The notes under the pieces were generated by a model. That model worked only from the letters and a program-made list of their open reading frames with translations, made no database searches and was not told where the DNA came from. Both the position numbers and the translations under genes were made by a program. Of a stretch of DNA of 64,000 nt, positions 1-7,830 are shown piece by piece. The DNA is from Streptomyces sp. Je 1-332. Its GTDB lineage: Bacteria; Actinomycetota; Actinomycetes; Streptomycetales; Streptomycetaceae. Positions within the stretch are counted from its first letter, which is position 1. The number at the start of each line of letters is the position of its first letter. The DNA lies in assembly GCF_040730185.1 (NCBI RefSeq), contig NZ_CP160402.1:992001-1056000 (forward strand). The letters run 5' to 3'.

Positions 1-63
1 CACCGACGCACGTAAGCGTGCTAGGACGGTCCCCAACTCCCCCGCGCGCCACAGGAGGCAGCC

Positions 64-717
64 GTGCACCACCGCCGTACGCCCGCCGTCACCGTGTTCC
101 TCACTGCCGCCGTTCTGGCGCTCGGCGCCTGCGACTCAGGAGGGTCCGACGCCGGTTCCGAGCCGGGGAAGAAGGCGGCCCCCGGCCCCTCCGTCATCGC
201 TCCCGGCAAGCCGGGCGAGAGTGCCGAGACGATGTCCGCCGAGGACGCGGCCAAGCAGAGAACCGACGACGACGCCCCCAACTCGGCGGACTTCACCTAC
301 GCGCAGATGATGATCACGCACCACGCCCAGGCCCTGAAGATGACCGAACTCGCCCCGAAACGAGCCGACTCCAAGAAGGTCAAGCGTCTGGCCGACCGCA
401 TCTCGGCGGCGCAGCGCCCCGAAATAGGCGCCATGAAGGGCTGGTTGAAGAAACACGGCGGCCCGAAGAAGCAGCCCGGTCACGACCACGGGACGATGCC
501 GGGCATGGCCACCGATGGCCAGTTGAAGCAGCTGCGCGCGGCGAAGGGCAAGACGTTCGACGAGCTCTTCCTGAAGCTGATGATCACGCACCACAACGGC
601 GCGGTCACGATGGCCACGGACGTGCTCTCCGACGGCAACAACATCCAGGTCGAGGAGATGGCCAACGACGTGATCGCCCAGCAGACGACGGAGATCGGCC
701 GGATGCGCGAGATGTGA
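64..717 (+). CDS. DUF305 family lipoprotein
   Basis: A 217-residue exported lipoprotein. The N-terminus has a short basic stretch, a hydrophobic run and a lipobox LGAC with Cys23, so the mature protein should be anchored outside the membrane. Two DUF305 half-repeats follow, each with the motif MITHH (residues about 83-87 and 173-177), separated by a Lys/His/Gly-rich linker. DUF305 is a ferritin-like four-helix fold whose paired histidines are usually thought to bind metal, often copper; the exact role here is unknown. The GTG start at 64 has AGGAGG-type spacing just upstream. It converges with the MFS gene after 11 bp, and no clear terminator is visible between them. Confidence 0.9.
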   Translation: MHHRRTPAVTVFLTAAVLALGACDSGGSDAGSEPGKKAAPGPSVIAPGKPGESAETMSAEDAAKQRTDDDAPNSADFTYAQMMITHHAQALKMTELAPKRADSKKVKRLADRISAAQRPEIGAMKGWLKKHGGPKKQPGHDHGTMPGMATDGQLKQLRAAKGKTFDELFLKLMITHHNGAVTMATDVLSDGNNIQVEEMANDVIAQQTTEIGRMREM

Positions 718-728
718 GGCACGGTGCG

Positions 729-2039
729 TCAGCTGTGACTCCGGGCCGCGGCGTCCCGCTCGTCGCGCGGCTCGAGGTCGCGGCGCGGCAGCAGCAGCGG
801 GGTGGCGAGGATGAGGACCCCGGCGACCCCGATGGCGGTGCGCGGCCCTGTGAGGCCGGCCAGCAGGCCCCACAGAGCGGTCATGGCCGCGATGGAGAGC
901 TTGCTGGTGACCGACCACGCGGACAGGGTGCGGGCGACGCGGTCGGCCGGCGTGTGGTCGAGCCGGTAGGTGGCGAACACCGGGTTGAACACGCCGGAGC
1001 ACGTGATCAGGCCGAACTCGACGACGATGACGAGTACGAGCCCGGCGGCACCGGGGCCGATGAAGGCGAGCCAGAGCAGCCAGCAGGCCCGCAGCGTCCC
1101 GGCGGTGCGCAGGACGCGCAGCCGTCCGAACCGCTCGACCAGCGGCCAGGCGAGCCGCGAGCCGATCAGGCCGCCGACGCAGGGCGCGGCGAAGGCAAGG
1201 CCGTACTGCCAGGGCGCGAAGCCGAGCTCGCCGACCATGAGGACGATCAGCAGGGGTGACGTCGCCATGATCAGGCCGTTGTTCAAGACCGTGTTGAAGA
1301 ACAGCGGGCGCAGCGCCGGGCCCGCCAGGATGTAGCGCCACCCGTCGAGCAGGTCGCCCGCCCGGAAGCGGGGGGTGGGCACGGGGCGCACGGGGTGCGG
1401 CTCCTTGCCGCCGATCGCGCGGACCCCCAGGGCCGAGAGCAGATAACTGACCGCGTCGGCGACCACCGTCAGTACCGGACCGAAGAGCCCGATCGCGGCC
1501 CCGCCCAGCGGCGGCCCGAGCACCAGCGCGGTCCAACTCGTGGACTCCAGACGGCCGTTCGCAACGAGGAGCTGGTCCGGCCGTACGAGCGCCTTGAGGC
1601 AGGCGCCGCTCGCCGCACCGAAGGCGATGTCGGCCGCCCCGACCACCACCGCCACGGCCAGGAGCTGGCCGAAGCCGAGCAGCCCGAGCGCGAACGCGGC
1701 GGGGACGCTGAGCAGCGCCGCGCACCGGACCAGGTCCATGGCGATCATCACCGACCGCTTGCGGCGGAACTCCACCCACGGTCCGAGCGGCACCGCCACC
1801 CCCGCGCCCACGGCGAACCCCGCCGCCGCGAGGGCCGACACCTCCGTTGGACCGGCGTCCAGGGCCAGGATCGCGATGAGCGGGAACGCGTCGAACGCGA
1901 GCCGCGTACCGAACACGCTGACCGTGTACGCCGCCCACAACCATCCGAACTGCCGCCCGAGGGACCGCCCCGTCTCCGTGCCCGGTGCCACTGCCACCCC
2001 TCGCCGTCGCTCGAACAACCTCACCTTGACCTGCGGCAT
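729..2039 (-). CDS. MFS transporter
   Basis: Integral membrane protein of about 436 residues with some twelve hydrophobic segments, beginning near GWLWAAYTVSVFGTRLAFDA. It belongs to the MFS_3/enterobactin-exporter-like group found in actinomycetes and is probably a drug or metabolite efflux carrier; the substrate cannot be read. It is divergently paired with the LysR gene at 2136, which probably controls it. The ATG at 2039 lacks a ribosome site. In-frame GTG codons at 1997 and 1991 follow a GAGGG stretch and fit the usual N-terminus of this family better, so the true protein may be about 16 residues shorter. Confidence 0.88.
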   Translation of the reverse strand: MPQVKVRLFERRRGVAVAPGTETGRSLGRQFGWLWAAYTVSVFGTRLAFDAFPLIAILALDAGPTEVSALAAAGFAVGAGVAVPLGPWVEFRRKRSVMIAMDLVRCAALLSVPAAFALGLLGFGQLLAVAVVVGAADIAFGAASGACLKALVRPDQLLVANGRLESTSWTALVLGPPLGGAAIGLFGPVLTVVADAVSYLLSALGVRAIGGKEPHPVRPVPTPRFRAGDLLDGWRYILAGPALRPLFFNTVLNNGLIMATSPLLIVLMVGELGFAPWQYGLAFAAPCVGGLIGSRLAWPLVERFGRLRVLRTAGTLRACWLLWLAFIGPGAAGLVLVIVVEFGLITCSGVFNPVFATYRLDHTPADRVARTLSAWSVTSKLSIAAMTALWGLLAGLTGPRTAIGVAGVLILATPLLLPRRDLEPRDERDAAARSHS

Positions 2040-2090
2040 CCAAACGGGCGACGGGTCCGGGGGTCAAACAACCGCTGCGCGCGGCCGGCC

Positions 2091-2105
2091 ACAACCGCGG
2101 GTTGT
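2091..2105. promoter_or_regulatory. Dyad between MFS and LysR genes
   Basis: Perfect inverted repeat ACAACC-GCG-GGTTGT in the 96-bp divergent intergenic region, with another ACAACC half-site near 2069-2074. A LysR-type regulator commonly binds such a dyad to control itself and the divergent transporter. A possible -10 element, TAGGAT (2123-2128), lies exactly 7 bp before the GTG start of the LysR gene, so that mRNA may begin at or next to its start codon. Confidence 0.5.
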
Positions 2106-2135
2106 ATCGCTGCTCGCGCTCCTAGGATGAGGGGC

Positions 2136-3068
2136 GTGGATCTTCCAGCCGTGCGCACCTTCGTCGCCGTCGCGGACGCCGGTCAGTTCCAGGCGGCCGC
2201 CGCCGCGCTCGCGGTGACCCAACAGGCCGTCTCCAAGCGGGTCGCCGGGCTGGAGAAGGCCCTCGGGGTGCGGTTGTTCACCCGGACCGCGCGCGGGGCA
2301 CGGCTGACCGTCGACGGGCAGGCGTTCCTGCCCCACGCCCGTGACCTCCTGCGGGCCGAGGAGCGGGCGGCCGCTTCGGTGCGGCCCGGCCGCCGCGCGC
2401 TGCGCGTCGACGTAATCGGGCGGCGGCTTGCGCCCGCGGGGCTGCTGAGCGGCTTCCACCGGGAGCACCCCGGCACCGAGCTCGACGTCGTGACGCTCTT
2501 CGACGCCGAGGCGGCCCTGACCGCCGTCCGCTCGGGCACGATCGACGCGTCCTTCCGTGCGCTCACCCTGCCCGAGCGGCGGTTGCCCGAGGGCATCGAG
2601 GCCGTCCGGGTGTACGACGAGCCCGTGCAGCTCCTCGCCGGGCCTGCCCACGAGTTCGCCGGCGCCCGCGCAGTGGCCCCGGCGCAGCTGGCCGGGCACA
2701 GGATCTGGATGCCCGGCCTCGTCGCCGGTACCGAGTGGGCCGCGTACTACGAGGCGCTCGCCGCGGCGTTCGGGATCAGCATCGAGGCGACCGGGCCCGA
2801 CTTCGGCACCGAGCCGCTCCTGGACACGCTCGCCGGATCCCCGACGCTCGCGACGTTCGTCGGCGAACAGACCCGCCTCATCTGGCCCGCGGACGACGAC
2901 CTGCGGCGTATCGCGGTGCGCGGGCCGACGCCGGTCTATCCGCACTCGCTGATCTGGCGCCGGGACAACCCGCATCCCGCACTGACCGCTCTGCGCGACC
3001 ATCTGGCCGCCGCGCGATCCGGCGACCGGGGCGACGCCGGGACGTGGACTCCCGCGTGGGCGTGGTGA
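2136..3068 (+). CDS. LysR family transcriptional regulator
   Basis: A 310-residue LysR regulator. The N-terminal winged helix reads VDLPAVRTFVAVADAGQF followed by the recognition region LAVTQQAVSKRVAGLE. An effector-binding domain of periplasmic-binding-protein fold fills residues about 85-300. I chose the GTG at 2136 because LysR proteins normally begin a few residues before this motif; an ATG at 2127 is also in frame. Divergent pairing with the MFS transporter suggests that it controls efflux. It converges with the DUF6214 gene after 22 bp. Confidence 0.9.
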   Translation: MDLPAVRTFVAVADAGQFQAAAAALAVTQQAVSKRVAGLEKALGVRLFTRTARGARLTVDGQAFLPHARDLLRAEERAAASVRPGRRALRVDVIGRRLAPAGLLSGFHREHPGTELDVVTLFDAEAALTAVRSGTIDASFRALTLPERRLPEGIEAVRVYDEPVQLLAGPAHEFAGARAVAPAQLAGHRIWMPGLVAGTEWAAYYEALAAAFGISIEATGPDFGTEPLLDTLAGSPTLATFVGEQTRLIWPADDDLRRIAVRGPTPVYPHSLIWRRDNPHPALTALRDHLAAARSGDRGDAGTWTPAWAW

Positions 3069-3090
3069 GCGGCGCGGCGGGCAAGGGCGG

Positions 3091-3525
3091 CTAGCGGCGG
3101 TTGTGGCGGGCCGGCAGCGCGCCGGCGTCCCGGGCGGCCGCGATGAGTCTGAGGGACCTGCGGCGGCTGCGGCCGGTCGCCTGCATCACCGCGAGCACGG
3201 GATCACGCCCGTCGGCCTGGGCCGCGCGGTACTCCTGCGCCGCCATCAGCCGCCCTTGTCGTCCGCGGGGCCAGGACGGGCGGGCGCGTCGTACGGGTGG
3301 CGGGTCCTGGGGGAAGCTGTCGCCCGGTTCCCGGCCCTTGGCGTGCAGGCCCTCCAGGGTGATCCGTCCCTCCGTCACGACGGCCCGCGCGTCGACGGCG
3401 ACTCCGTCACCGAAGGTCAGGCGTACATGAAACGAGGGCGGCCAAGGAGCATGCGGTCGATAGTGGTCAGAAACGCCGAGAAAGGGGCTTTCTAGCACAA
3501 TAAGAAGGTAGCCGTGCGATCGCAT
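3091..3525 (-). CDS. DUF6214 family protein
   Basis: A 144-residue protein resembling the streptomycete family DUF6214. It has an N-terminal segment with FHVRLTFGDGVAVDARAVVT, a basic tryptophan-containing linker (RARPSWPRGRQGR), and a C-terminal helical part with EYRAAQADGRDPVLAVMQAT followed by SRRRSLRLIAAARDAG. The C-terminal half looks like a small DNA-binding or helical-repeat module. No enzyme motif is visible and the function is unknown. The N-terminus is uncertain: an in-frame GTG lies nine codons inside, and homologues I remember begin close to the WPSFHVRL region. Confidence 0.75.
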   Translation of the reverse strand: MRSHGYLLIVLESPFLGVSDHYRPHAPWPPSFHVRLTFGDGVAVDARAVVTEGRITLEGLHAKGREPGDSFPQDPPPVRRARPSWPRGRQGRLMAAQEYRAAQADGRDPVLAVMQATGRSRRRSLRLIAAARDAGALPARHNRR

Positions 3526-3676
3526 CAGGTCACGAACGGCACGCGGGGTCCGCGCGCGGGCCGACCCCGGAGCGAGGCGCCCGGAGGAACGCGCCCCTCA
3601 CGGCGTCTCCCCCTTCACGCACAGGGGTGCGATGCTGAAGTCATCCTCGAGGCCGCCTCGCGGAAGGAGCACCGCC

Positions 3677-5026
3677 GTGCTGCAGGTCGCCGTCGTCGGA
3701 TCGGGCCCGAGCGGGGTCTACACCGCACAGTCCCTCGTCCAGCAGGATCTCGTGCCCGGGGTGCGCGTCGACGTCATCGACCGGCTCCCCTGCCCGTACG
3801 GGCTCGTCCGTTACGGTGTCGCGCCCGACCACGAGAAGATCAAGTCCCTCCAGAAAAACCTGCGTACGGTCCTCGAACACGACCGCGTCCGCTTCCTCGG
3901 CGGCATCGAGATCGGCCCCGGGGGTCTCCCCACCGCGCGGCTGCTCGACCTCTACCACGCGGTGGTCTACTGCGTGGGCGCGGCGGCGGACCGCAAGCTG
4001 GGCGTGCCGGGCGAGGACCTGCCGGGGAGTCATTCGGCCACGGAGTTCGTGTCCTGGTACAGCGCGCACCCGGACGCGACGGCCGACGGGTTCATCGAGG
4101 GCGTGGAGTCCGCCGTGGTCATCGGCGTCGGGAACGTGGCGGTGGACGTCGCCCGGATGCTGGCGCGCGGCGTGGCCGAACTGCGGCCCACCGACATGCC
4201 GCAGCCCGCGCTCGGCGTGCTCGCCGGGAGCCGGGTGCGCGAGGTCCACATGGTGGGGCGGCGCGGTCCCTCACAGGCGCGCTTCACCACCAAGGAGCTG
4301 CGCGAGCTCGGCTCGCTCCCGGACACCGAAGTGATCGTGGATCCCGCGGAGTTGGCGCTCGATCCCGCGTACGCCGACCCCTCAGGACTGCCCGCGGTGG
4401 GCCGCCGCAATATCGAGGTGATGCGCGGCTGGGCCGAGCGCCCCGCGCGGAACCTGCCGCGCAGCATCCGGCTCCGGTTCTTCCTGCGACCGGTGGCCGT
4501 GACGGAGGCCGCGGGGCGCGTCGGCGGGGTGCGGTTCGAGCGGACGCTGCCGGACGGCCTCGGCGGGGTGACAGGCAGCGGGCGGTACGAGGACATCGCG
4601 GGGCAGCTGGTGCTGCGCTCGGTCGGTTACCGCGGGGTGCCCATCGACGGGCTGCCCTTCGACGCCGGGCTCGGCACGGTGCCGCATGCGGCGGGGCGGG
4701 TGCAGCGGGAGGGCGCCGCGTCCCCGGGCGAGTATGTGGCGGGCTGGATCAAGCGGGGGCCGACGGGCGTGATCGGGACCAACCGCCCGTGCGCCAAGGA
4801 GACGGTGCTCTCCCTCCTCGCGGATGCCCCGGCCCTCGTACGGAAAGGGGTGCCCGAGGATCCGCTGCTCGCGCTGCGCGAGGCAGGCCTGCGCCCCGTC
4901 GAGTGGCAGGGCTGGCAGGCGATCGAGCGGGCGGAGGCGGAGTTGGGCGCGGGGCTCGGCCGTGGGCCGGTGAAGATCCCGGACTGGGCGGGACTGCTGG
5001 GCGCTGCGCGGGGCGGTGAGCGGTGA
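3677..5026 (+). CDS. FprA-type ferredoxin/adrenodoxin NADP reductase
   Basis: A 449-residue FAD-dependent ferredoxin-NADP(+) reductase of the adrenodoxin-reductase/FprA type, which moves electrons between NADPH and ferredoxins. Visible motifs are the N-terminal FAD site VAVVGSGPSGVYTAQSL, the family signature PYGLVRYGVAPDHEKIK, the NADP site VIGVGNVAVDVARML and the C-terminal GWIKRGPTGVIGTNR. Length matches the mycobacterial enzyme (about 456). GTG 3677 is chosen because GGAAGGAG precedes it by seven bases and the FAD motif begins directly after it. Such reductases can serve ordinary, separate-domain P450s; the CYP102 enzyme in this window carries its own reductase and would not need this one. 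Confidence 0.93.
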   Translation: MLQVAVVGSGPSGVYTAQSLVQQDLVPGVRVDVIDRLPCPYGLVRYGVAPDHEKIKSLQKNLRTVLEHDRVRFLGGIEIGPGGLPTARLLDLYHAVVYCVGAAADRKLGVPGEDLPGSHSATEFVSWYSAHPDATADGFIEGVESAVVIGVGNVAVDVARMLARGVAELRPTDMPQPALGVLAGSRVREVHMVGRRGPSQARFTTKELRELGSLPDTEVIVDPAELALDPAYADPSGLPAVGRRNIEVMRGWAERPARNLPRSIRLRFFLRPVAVTEAAGRVGGVRFERTLPDGLGGVTGSGRYEDIAGQLVLRSVGYRGVPIDGLPFDAGLGTVPHAAGRVQREGAASPGEYVAGWIKRGPTGVIGTNRPCAKETVLSLLADAPALVRKGVPEDPLLALREAGLRPVEWQGWQAIERAEAELGAGLGRGPVKIPDWAGLLGAARGGER

Positions 5027-5045
5027 GCGGTGAGCGGGGAGCGGG
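5011..5045. repeat. Short GAGCGGT tandem repeat
   Basis: At the 3' end of the reductase gene and just past its stop, GAGCGGT occurs three times in a row and then degenerates into GAGCGGGGAGCGGGG. It lies in the convergent gap before the ArsR gene. A short hairpin GCCCC-TTAC-GGGGC at 5119-5132 overlaps the ArsR stop codon and is too small to call a terminator with confidence. Confidence 0.4.
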
Positions 5046-5123
5046 GTGGGATTTTGACCGCGGGCCGGTGGGGGCTGATCGCGCCCACGCGGCGGAGCCG
5101 TATATGTCACAGCCCCGCGCCCC

Positions 5124-5501
5124 TTACGGGGCCGCCTTACGGGGCCCAGTGCGCTGCGCCTGATGGGCGGCTGCGGCGAGGATGGAGTCCAGCAACCCCG
5201 GGAACAGTGCGTCCAGGTCCTCCCGGCGTAGCCCGTTCAGCTTTGCCGTTCCTCGGTAGATCTGCTGGATCACGCCGCTTTCGCGCAGCACCCTGAAGTG
5301 GTGGGTGCTCGTGGACTTCGTGACGGGCAGGTCGATCTGCGAGCAGGAGAGTCCGTCGAGGCCGGGCTCGCACCCGGCGAGCTGCCGCACGACCCGCAGG
5401 CGCATCGGGTCCGACAGCGCGTGCAGCACACCCTCGAGGCGGATCTCCGCACGCGTCGGATGGTCGAGCGCGCGGCTGCTGAGGGGTGCGGCGGTCGTCA
5501 T
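5124..5501 (-). CDS. ArsR family transcriptional regulator
   Basis: A 125-residue winged-helix regulator. The ArsR core LHALSDPMRLRVVRQLAG is followed by a recognition helix in VTKSTSTHHFRVLRESGV and a beta-wing with RGTAKLNGLR. The cysteines (CEPGLDGLSCSQ) do not form the classical ELCVCDL metal site, so a redox or organic ligand is as likely as a metal. It is divergent from the old yellow enzyme gene, and two matching dyads sit between them, so it probably represses both itself and that gene. Confidence 0.9.
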   Translation of the reverse strand: MTTAAPLSSRALDHPTRAEIRLEGVLHALSDPMRLRVVRQLAGCEPGLDGLSCSQIDLPVTKSTSTHHFRVLRESGVIQQIYRGTAKLNGLRREDLDALFPGLLDSILAAAAHQAQRTGPRKAAP

Positions 5502-5571
5502 GACGGCTCCACTTCGTCCGGGCTTCGCGTCGGGGCTCGCATCGGGGCTTCACGTCTTCTCGAAGGCTCCA

Positions 5572-5623
5572 TAGTACGAGAGTCATCGTAGTTTGACATC
5601 CGCCGTACTACGAGGTCTATCGT
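5572..5623. promoter_or_regulatory. Twin ArsR-type operators and promoter
   Basis: Two copies of TASTACGAG-N4-ATCGT lie at 5572-5589 and 5606-5623, 34 bp apart. Each contains the dyad ACGA-N6-TCGT. A promoter-like TTGACA (5593-5598) sits between them, and a possible -10, TCTATC (5616-5621, 17-bp spacer), lies inside the second copy. A regulator bound at both would block transcription of the old yellow enzyme gene and probably its own. The 34-bp phase is close to three helical turns. Confidence 0.65.
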
Positions 5624-5661
5624 GCGAGCCGTACCGAAGCCGATGACGAATGGAGTCCGCC

Positions 5662-6759
5662 GTGAGCGCGCTCTTCGAGCCCTACACCTTCCGATCGCTG
5701 ACCGTCGCCAACCGCGTGTGGATGGCCCCGATGTGCCAGTACTCGGCCGAGGTGTTCGGACCGAACGCGGGTGTGGCGAACGACTGGCACTTCGCCCACT
5801 ACGCGGCGCGCGCCACCGGCGGCACCGGCCTGATCCTCGTCGAGGCGACGGCCGTGAGCCCCGAGGGCCGCATCAGCCCCGCGGACCTCGGGATATGGAA
5901 CGACACGCAGGTCGAGGCCCTTCGCCGCATCACCGGCTTCCTGAAGACGCAGGGCACCACCCCGGGCATCCAGCTCGCCCACGCGGGCCGCAAAGCGTCC
6001 ACCGACCGTCCCTGGAAGGGTGGCGGACCCGTCGGCGCGGAGGACCACGGCTGGCAGCCGGTCGCGCCCAGTGCGCTGCCCTTCGACGAGGGCCACCACG
6101 TTCCGCACGAACTCACCACGGAGGAGATCCACGACGTCGTCGGTCAGTTCGCCGACGCGGCCCGGCGCGCGCTGGACGCCGGTTTCCAGGTGGTCGAGAT
6201 CCACGGCGCCCACGGCTACCTCATCGGCGAGTTCCTCTCGCCGTTCTCCAACCACCGCACGGACGAGTACGGCGGCTCCTTCGAGAACCGCTCCCGCCTC
6301 GCCCTGGAGGTCGTCGACGCCGTGCGCGCCGTCTGGCCCGAGGAGTTGCCCCTCTTCTTCCGGATCTCCGCGACCGACTGGCTGACGGAGAACCCCGAGG
6401 ACGACCGGGAAGGCTGGACGGCCGACGACACCGTGCGGTTCGCGAAGGAGCTGCACTCCCACGGCGTGGACCTCCTGGACGTCTCCACCGGAGGCAACGC
6501 CCCGAGGGCGCGCATCCAGGCGGGCCCCGGCTACCAGGTCCCGTTCGCGGCGCGCGTGAAGGCCGAGACCTCGCTCCCCGTGGCGGCCGTCGGCCTGATC
6601 ACCGACCCCGGACAGGCCGAGAAGATCCTCGCCAACGGTGAGGCGGACGCCGTGCTCCTGGGCCGCGAACTCCTGCGCAACCCGTCGTGGGCGCGCCACG
6701 CGGCCCAGGACCTGGGCGGCGATGTCGCCACGCCCCAGCAGTACCACCGGATGGTCTGA
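5662..6759 (+). CDS. NADH:flavin oxidoreductase (old yellow enzyme, YqjM/NamA-like)
   Basis: A 365-residue FMN-dependent ene-reductase of the YqjM/NamA class, which reduces C=C bonds of unsaturated carbonyls or nitro compounds with NAD(P)H. Family marks are FEPYTFRSLTVANRVWMAPM-type opening, MCQYSAE with the class-specific Cys, LAHAGRKAST, HGAHGYLIGEFLSPFSN and NGEADAVLLGRELL. I prefer GTG 5662, preceded by GGAG at a good distance, over ATG 5650, which has no ribosome site. ArsR control through the twin operators suggests induction by an electrophile or oxidant. Confidence 0.93.
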   Translation: MSALFEPYTFRSLTVANRVWMAPMCQYSAEVFGPNAGVANDWHFAHYAARATGGTGLILVEATAVSPEGRISPADLGIWNDTQVEALRRITGFLKTQGTTPGIQLAHAGRKASTDRPWKGGGPVGAEDHGWQPVAPSALPFDEGHHVPHELTTEEIHDVVGQFADAARRALDAGFQVVEIHGAHGYLIGEFLSPFSNHRTDEYGGSFENRSRLALEVVDAVRAVWPEELPLFFRISATDWLTENPEDDREGWTADDTVRFAKELHSHGVDLLDVSTGGNAPRARIQAGPGYQVPFAARVKAETSLPVAAVGLITDPGQAEKILANGEADAVLLGRELLRNPSWARHAAQDLGGDVATPQQYHRMV

Positions 6760-7171
6760 GCCTCACTGCGTGGCGCTGTCGCGATGTGTCATGGAGGCCG
6801 AGGAACGCACCTGCGCGGCAGGTGATGACTCCTGCGACATCTGATGCCGCCTCGCGGGAACTGGCTCTCCGGGAGTGGGCAATCGGCCTGTCCCGAGAGC
6901 GGTTTCCGCATCATCGTGGACGTTCCGGGCCATGCGCCCGGCACGGGTCACCGTCACGGTTATGGCGCCCGTACCGGGTGCCGACGTGAGGAGTTCCGCC
7001 ACGCACGGTCACCGGGGTGGCGAGCGCGGCATGACGCCGGTGACGGTGACGGCTCCGGCAGGCGATGCCTCCCGGGGCCGTCACCGTCCCCCCTTCGCTC
7101 CCCCACGATAGGAAGCCTTGCCCAGAAAGTTGGGGCGCGGTACTTCGCCGAACCCGGAGTCTCGGGGTCTC
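6760..7171. other. Intergenic stretch without a convincing gene
   Basis: About 410 bp between the old yellow enzyme gene and the CGNR gene, which converge. Short open frames on both strands (for example 6763-7002 minus and 6875-7111 plus) give no family resemblance. The phrase GTCACCGTCAC/GGTGACGGTGACGG recurs, so part of it may be a decayed duplication. I see no clear terminator, promoter or RNA. Confidence 0.4.
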
Positions 7172-7747
7172 CTACCTCGCCGACCGTGGCGTCTCGTGCT
7201 TGTGGGCGAGGAAGCGCGCTTTCTTCTCACGGTTCCCGCACGTGTTCATCTCGCACCATCTGCGGGTGCGACTGCGGCTGGTGTCGAAGAAGGCGGCTCG
7301 GCAGGTGGGCGACGCGCACAGGGCCAGCCGCCCGTCCCGTTCGCCTGTGATGACGCCGATCGCGTCGGCGGCGATGACGCCCAGGGCGTCCTCCACGGCG
7401 GAAGCCGAGCCCAGTCTCCATCGCCGGTCCCCCGCGGGCGTCAGGACAGCCACTGCCCGGCCTTGCGTGCTGCGGTCGTTGATGACCTCGACGGCAGACA
7501 CCGGGAGGGGGTCCTGGAGCGCGGCCGCCGTCGCGGCGGCGTGGATCGATTCCCTCAGCTCCCGGGCGCGTTCGAGCTGGGCGGTGGTGCAGGAGTCCAC
7601 GGCGAGGCCGTTCACCGCCAGCCAGTCGACGAGCCGGCTCGGCACGGGAATGCGCTCCACGGCGTCGCCACAACGCTCCGTCAGGGTCGCCGTGAAGCTG
7701 GTCGCCAGCACCTTGCCGAGACGGAAGTCGGGGAACCGGGAAGTCAT
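7172..7747 (-). CDS. CGNR zinc-finger regulator (ABATE domain)
   Basis: A 191-residue protein with an N-terminal ABATE-type domain (about residues 1-130) and a C-terminal CGNR zinc finger: CASPTCRAAFFDTSRS, then RRWCEMNTCGNREKKARF. The four cysteines are all present. These proteins are thought to be stress-linked DNA-binding regulators. The gene is divergent from an epoxide hydrolase across 83 bp holding two matching 19-bp dyads, so it probably regulates itself and the hydrolase. The start ATG is preceded directly by the first dyad. Confidence 0.9.
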   Translation of the reverse strand: MTSRFPDFRLGKVLATSFTATLTERCGDAVERIPVPSRLVDWLAVNGLAVDSCTTAQLERARELRESIHAAATAAALQDPLPVSAVEVINDRSTQGRAVAVLTPAGDRRWRLGSASAVEDALGVIAADAIGVITGERDGRLALCASPTCRAAFFDTSRSRTRRWCEMNTCGNREKKARFLAHKHETPRSAR

Positions 7748-7748
7748 G

Positions 7749-7809
7749 GAACCACCTTAGCCGGTTGCACGCCGACATCGAGGCCTGCTAGAACCGTCTT
7801 AGCCGGTTC
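7749..7809. promoter_or_regulatory. Twin CGNR-type operators
   Basis: Two copies of GAACC-N2-CTTAGCC-GGTTS at 7749-7767 and 7791-7809, exactly 42 bp apart (four helical turns). Each is an inverted repeat of AACC/GGTT; the second is the more perfect, GAACCG facing CGGTTC. They fill most of the 83-bp gap between two divergent starts, so binding would cover both promoters. Confidence 0.65.
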
Positions 7810-7830
7810 CACGATGGCCAGGAGGTCTCC

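Noticed and set aside
136..2094. Long minus-strand frame of 652 codons opposite the DUF305 and MFS genes
   Set aside because: Its translation is Arg/Gly/Pro-rich with no family motifs, and two convincing genes occupy the same DNA in other frames; high GC gives long antisense frames.
1395..3068. 557-codon version of the LysR regulator
   Set aside because: The first 245 codons are the antisense of the MFS gene; the HTH begins directly after 2136.
6763..7111. Short frames on both strands between the old yellow enzyme and CGNR genes
   Set aside because: No ribosome site, no motifs and no resemblance to known small proteins.
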